DNA of 64,000 nucleotides from Desulfobacterales bacterium (GTDB lineage Bacteria > Desulfobacterota > Desulfobacteria > Desulfobacterales > UBA11574). The notes under the pieces are model-generated. The model did not search any database, was not told where the DNA came from, and worked only from the letters and a program-made list of their open reading frames with translations. Where the stretch lies: contig JAJDND010000020.1 of assembly GCA_022340885.1 (NCBI GenBank), forward strand, positions 17,278-81,277. Reading direction: 5' to 3'. A program made the translations under genes and the position numbers. Below, one piece after another: positions 61,286 through 64,000 of this stretch. Within the stretch, counting starts at the first letter, position 1. Every line of letters starts with the position of its first letter.

Positions 61286-63843
61286 TCCATTGTCCCTTTC
61301 AAAATCTTGTTTTCCTGATTTAGCGGCAAGAGAATCTCTATGGTTGTACCATTGCCGACTTTCGAATCGAAGTTCATTCGGCCGCCATGTTCTTCCACAA
61401 TTCTCGACGAAATAGACAAACCCAGCCCAACACCTCCAGAATCATTCTTGGTAGAAAAAAACGGGTCCGTAATCTGCGGCAAATCCTCGGGAAGGATCCC
61501 CTTTCCTTCATCCCGAATCTTGACCAAAATGCAATCTTTCTCGGCGTTACAGCATGTTGATACAAAAATGCCCTTTCTGGAATCCTCAAGCGCCTGACAG
61601 GCATTTTGTATCAAGTTGACAAAGACCTGTTCGAGCCGCTGAAAATTACCGGTCAGGATCGGCAAATCCTTGCCGTAGTCCACTGAAAAGCAATCTGTAG
61701 ACTCCTTTATCATATTCGAAATAAGAGAAATGGCAGATCGCAAGACTTCATTGATATCCACCGATTGCTTTGCTTCGGAAACCTCCTTCCTAACGAAACT
61801 TTTCAAGTCATCGACAATCTGCATGATCCGTTTGGAACCATTCAATATGCCTGAGAATAACACCGGAATCCTTTCACGCATCTCGGAGTATTTCATGCCA
61901 CCGATTATAAAATCGCCGTTCTCCGTATAGTATTCTTCCAGGATCGGCAGTGCACTTTGCCATGCTTCCTTGAGCGTAGGTGTATTTAGGAGAATAAAAT
62001 TGTTGGGGTTGTTTATCTCATGCGCCACACCGGAAACCAGTGTGCCCAACGCAACCATTTTGCTGGCCTGAAAAAGTTGCTCTTGATGTAATTTTTCCTG
62101 TTCTTGTATCCGCTTCCGCTCGGTAATGTCGCGTCCAACACCTCGGAAGCCGATGGGCTCACCTTTTGAATCATAGGAAAGTGCTATGGAAGTTTCGATA
62201 AATTTTCTTGTTCCATCCTTTCCAATGGTTTCCCAATCCGTTGCCAGGGCGGGTTTCCTCGTTTGGTATACCGTACTAAAAGCCTGAAATGCCTTTTCAG
62301 CGGTGTCTTCAGTCATAAACTGACGATTATTCATGCCGATCAATTCTTCTTTAGAATAACCGAGATGCCGGCACAGGGCCGGATTAACAAAAGTCAGGTT
62401 CCCAGACAAATCGACCTCATAATATCCGTCCTCCATGCTGTTGAGAATAGCTCTGTATTTCTTATCACTTTCGTGCAAAGCCTCCTCAGCTTGCACGCGA
62501 TCGATAATTTCTCCTCTGTAAGCATGGTAAGTCTCTTTCAGCTCTTTATACTGTATTCCGACGTTTTGAAATGCCTTTTTTAATCGAGCAGAAAGCAGAA
62601 ATGCCTGTGAAAAAATAAAAATGCAAAGACCCAACGGTACCAGGTAACCGGTTTGTATGATATTTTCAGCGTACATCATGTCATTGACGGCTGACAAAGC
62701 CAAAATAATAAACCCAAAAAGAAAAATGAATGCGCCGTCTCTCTTTCTGATCGAAGCAGCTATCAGGATATAAACCGCGTATATAATGACGATGATAGTG
62801 AGCACTTGATAGGTCTGGAGTGTATAGGTGAAAATTCTTGCCGGTGTAAAGAGTACGGTGCATGAAAAAGCGAGCCCTGCGATAACAATCAGGCGAACGA
62901 TTCGCTTTGGAACTTCCTTGGGGAAAAAGGATTGGATGAATAGCGTGAATACTGGAACTGAAAGATAAAAAGAAAGATATTCCATCTTGATCAGTACTTC
63001 CCATGGAATGTTTGGGAAAAAATGAATGATATACTTTTCGCCGGTGGTAAGAAGCCGTAGAATCACCAGAAAACAGAAAATACTGAAATACAGACCTGCG
63101 TGATCCTTTTTGTTGATCATAAAAAGGCATAGATGATACAACGCCATAATGAAGATACAGCCAAATACGAACAGTTCAAAGCCGAATCTGTTATCCTTGA
63201 TTTTTTGGATATCTGTATCGTCTCCCAACCGGATAATTTCCCAGGGCCCCCCTCGCCTGTGATCAAAATTGGATATCTGAAGAATCATCTCGATCTGATT
63301 TGATTCGGTCTTAAAATCCAAAATTTGAGGGAAATATCGAGGGACTGTCGTTTCACGAGTTTTTCCGGCGATCCCGACTGAACATATTTTTTGGCCATTG
63401 AGAAAAAGGGTGTATGCGGTACCCATGGTTAAAAATTTTAGCGCCAGGCTTTGGTGTTCCCTTTCTTTGCTCAAGAGAATTCTCAAGCGAAATGTGGCAT
63501 ACCCATCGCCGTGTAGTTTTTTCCCGTTCATTTCAAAGCTGTTCCAAAACCCGGGTACTGTTAGGAATCCCGTTTTTTGAGGTGGAACCGGCAGATTAAA
63601 ATCCGATGGCGCCAAGTGCCGTTTCCAGTAGAACTCATACTCACCGGAAAGATCTACGATGCCATCGCGTTGAAAATTCCATTCTGTGAGATCAAGAATA
63701 CCGTTGACGGCTTTCGGAGGAGTCTTTCTCTTGAATTCCTGTTTGCAGGAAATTGAAAACAATAAGAAAAGGCTTATCAAGATCAAATAATTTTTATGTG
63801 AATTTGATCTCATGACCGGCTGTTTGCAGGAGTCGGATAACAT
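61282..63843 (-). CDS. Membrane sensor histidine kinase with 7TMR-DISM sensor and PAS domain
   Basis: 853 residues. A lipoprotein-like signal with C33 in LFSISCKQ; an extracytoplasmic beta-rich domain (about 50-210, with VPGFWNSF and WEIIRLGD patterns) as in 7TMR-DISM extracellular domains; seven membrane helices (about 220-420); a coiled coil; a PAS domain (about 460-575); HisKA with H608 in GVAHEINNPNNF; and an ATPase domain with the N box LIQNACQAL, DEGKGI and GVGLGLS. Such sensors often bind sugars or wall fragments. Partner of the adjacent NtrC-type regulator. An ATG ten codons further in is an alternative start. Confidence 0.93.
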   Translation of the reverse strand: MLSDSCKQPVMRSNSHKNYLILISLFLLFSISCKQEFKRKTPPKAVNGILDLTEWNFQRDGIVDLSGEYEFYWKRHLAPSDFNLPVPPQKTGFLTVPGFWNSFEMNGKKLHGDGYATFRLRILLSKEREHQSLALKFLTMGTAYTLFLNGQKICSVGIAGKTRETTVPRYFPQILDFKTESNQIEMILQISNFDHRRGGPWEIIRLGDDTDIQKIKDNRFGFELFVFGCIFIMALYHLCLFMINKKDHAGLYFSIFCFLVILRLLTTGEKYIIHFFPNIPWEVLIKMEYLSFYLSVPVFTLFIQSFFPKEVPKRIVRLIVIAGLAFSCTVLFTPARIFTYTLQTYQVLTIIVIIYAVYILIAASIRKRDGAFIFLFGFIILALSAVNDMMYAENIIQTGYLVPLGLCIFIFSQAFLLSARLKKAFQNVGIQYKELKETYHAYRGEIIDRVQAEEALHESDKKYRAILNSMEDGYYEVDLSGNLTFVNPALCRHLGYSKEELIGMNNRQFMTEDTAEKAFQAFSTVYQTRKPALATDWETIGKDGTRKFIETSIALSYDSKGEPIGFRGVGRDITERKRIQEQEKLHQEQLFQASKMVALGTLVSGVAHEINNPNNFILLNTPTLKEAWQSALPILEEYYTENGDFIIGGMKYSEMRERIPVLFSGILNGSKRIMQIVDDLKSFVRKEVSEAKQSVDINEVLRSAISLISNMIKESTDCFSVDYGKDLPILTGNFQRLEQVFVNLIQNACQALEDSRKGIFVSTCCNAEKDCILVKIRDEGKGILPEDLPQITDPFFSTKNDSGGVGLGLSISSRIVEEHGGRMNFDSKVGNGTTIEILLPLNQENKILKGTME

Positions 63844-63873
63844 ATTTTTCGATACGTATTCAGGTTGCGGAAA

Positions 63874-64000
63874 AATAAAATCGTGTAACGATTTTATGAA
63901 ACGCGGCTATGCCGCTGAGTTGGCGAAAGGCTAAAATTCCTATCCCCGCAGCAAGCTGCGGGGTATTTCGGAATTTTTGCCACAGCCCTGAGGGCTGCGG
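63874..64000 (+). repeat. REP-like three-hairpin element at the window edge
   Basis: Same three stems as at 36,911-37,014, with one base different over about 90 bp, then TATTTCGG and a fourth stem AGCCCT-GA-GGGCT cut by the window end. It borders the AT-rich lipid block on its right side, 30 bp upstream of the kinase start. Confidence 0.9.

Noticed and set aside
1-64000. tRNA, rRNA, prophage or insertion-sequence transposase genes
   Set aside because: Looked for and not seen; no cloverleaf-like sequence, integrase or transposase frame was recognised.

Overview
The window looks like a chromosomal piece of an anaerobic, respiring Deltaproteobacterium (Desulfobacterota). This is inferred from gene content and was not checked by any search. 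The evidence is an E. coli-type complex I operon with a fused nuoBCD, a cytoplasm-facing NarGHJI nitrate reductase with NarK, an ADP-forming acyl-CoA synthetase, NtrC-type sigma-54 regulation, and very many intergenic repeat elements.

Layout. (1) 1-18,650, minus strand: nuoA, a nuoBCD fusion, nuoE to nuoN, then aceK. The nuo promoter (18,617-18,646) has a perfect 9-2-9 bp palindrome in its spacer. Tracts of 200-450 bp of repeats separate several nuo genes. (2) 18,731-22,357: a CBS-domain protein, bacterioferritin and an ADP-forming acyl-CoA synthetase. (3) 22,583-30,998: an FNR/CRP-family-like box, then narGHJI and narK. (4) 31,080-41,167: a small GspE-N-like protein, a PurD paralogue, serA, typA, an HpcH/CitE-type lyase, an M1 aminopeptidase and a receiver protein. 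(5) 41,706-47,158: an SH3 membrane protein, a HEAT-repeat/HD-GYP pair and a DadA-like FAD oxidoreductase. (6) 47,171-63,843: an AT-richer block, all on the minus strand. It holds a membrane sensor kinase, a sigma-54 activator, a near-perfect sigma-54 promoter (TTGGCAC-N5-TTGCT, 59,487-59,503) and a tightly overlapping seven-gene operon.

The operon in region 6 is the most interesting part. In order of transcription it encodes a PEP-synthase/rifampicin-phosphotransferase-like dikinase; a fusion of a class-III aminotransferase with a cyanobacterial-type acyl-ACP reductase (AAR) domain; a UbiA-like prenyltransferase; a BtaA-like (DUF3419) aminocarboxypropyl transferase; a second dikinase; a GNAT/YghO-like protein; and a phosphatidylserine decarboxylase. 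My inference is an inducible membrane-lipid pathway that makes a fatty aldehyde, aminates it, and builds an unusual amino or betaine-type lipid. I know of no described pathway with this set of genes.

The second theme is repeats. At least five kinds of intergenic element lie directly behind stop codons, sometimes supplying the stop. They include two related 142-144 bp inverted-repeat elements, a 198 bp near-palindrome, a three-hairpin REP-like element in four copies, TTC-triloop hairpin modules, and long purine-to-pyrimidine low-complexity tracts. I saw no tRNA, rRNA, CRISPR array, transposase or phage gene.
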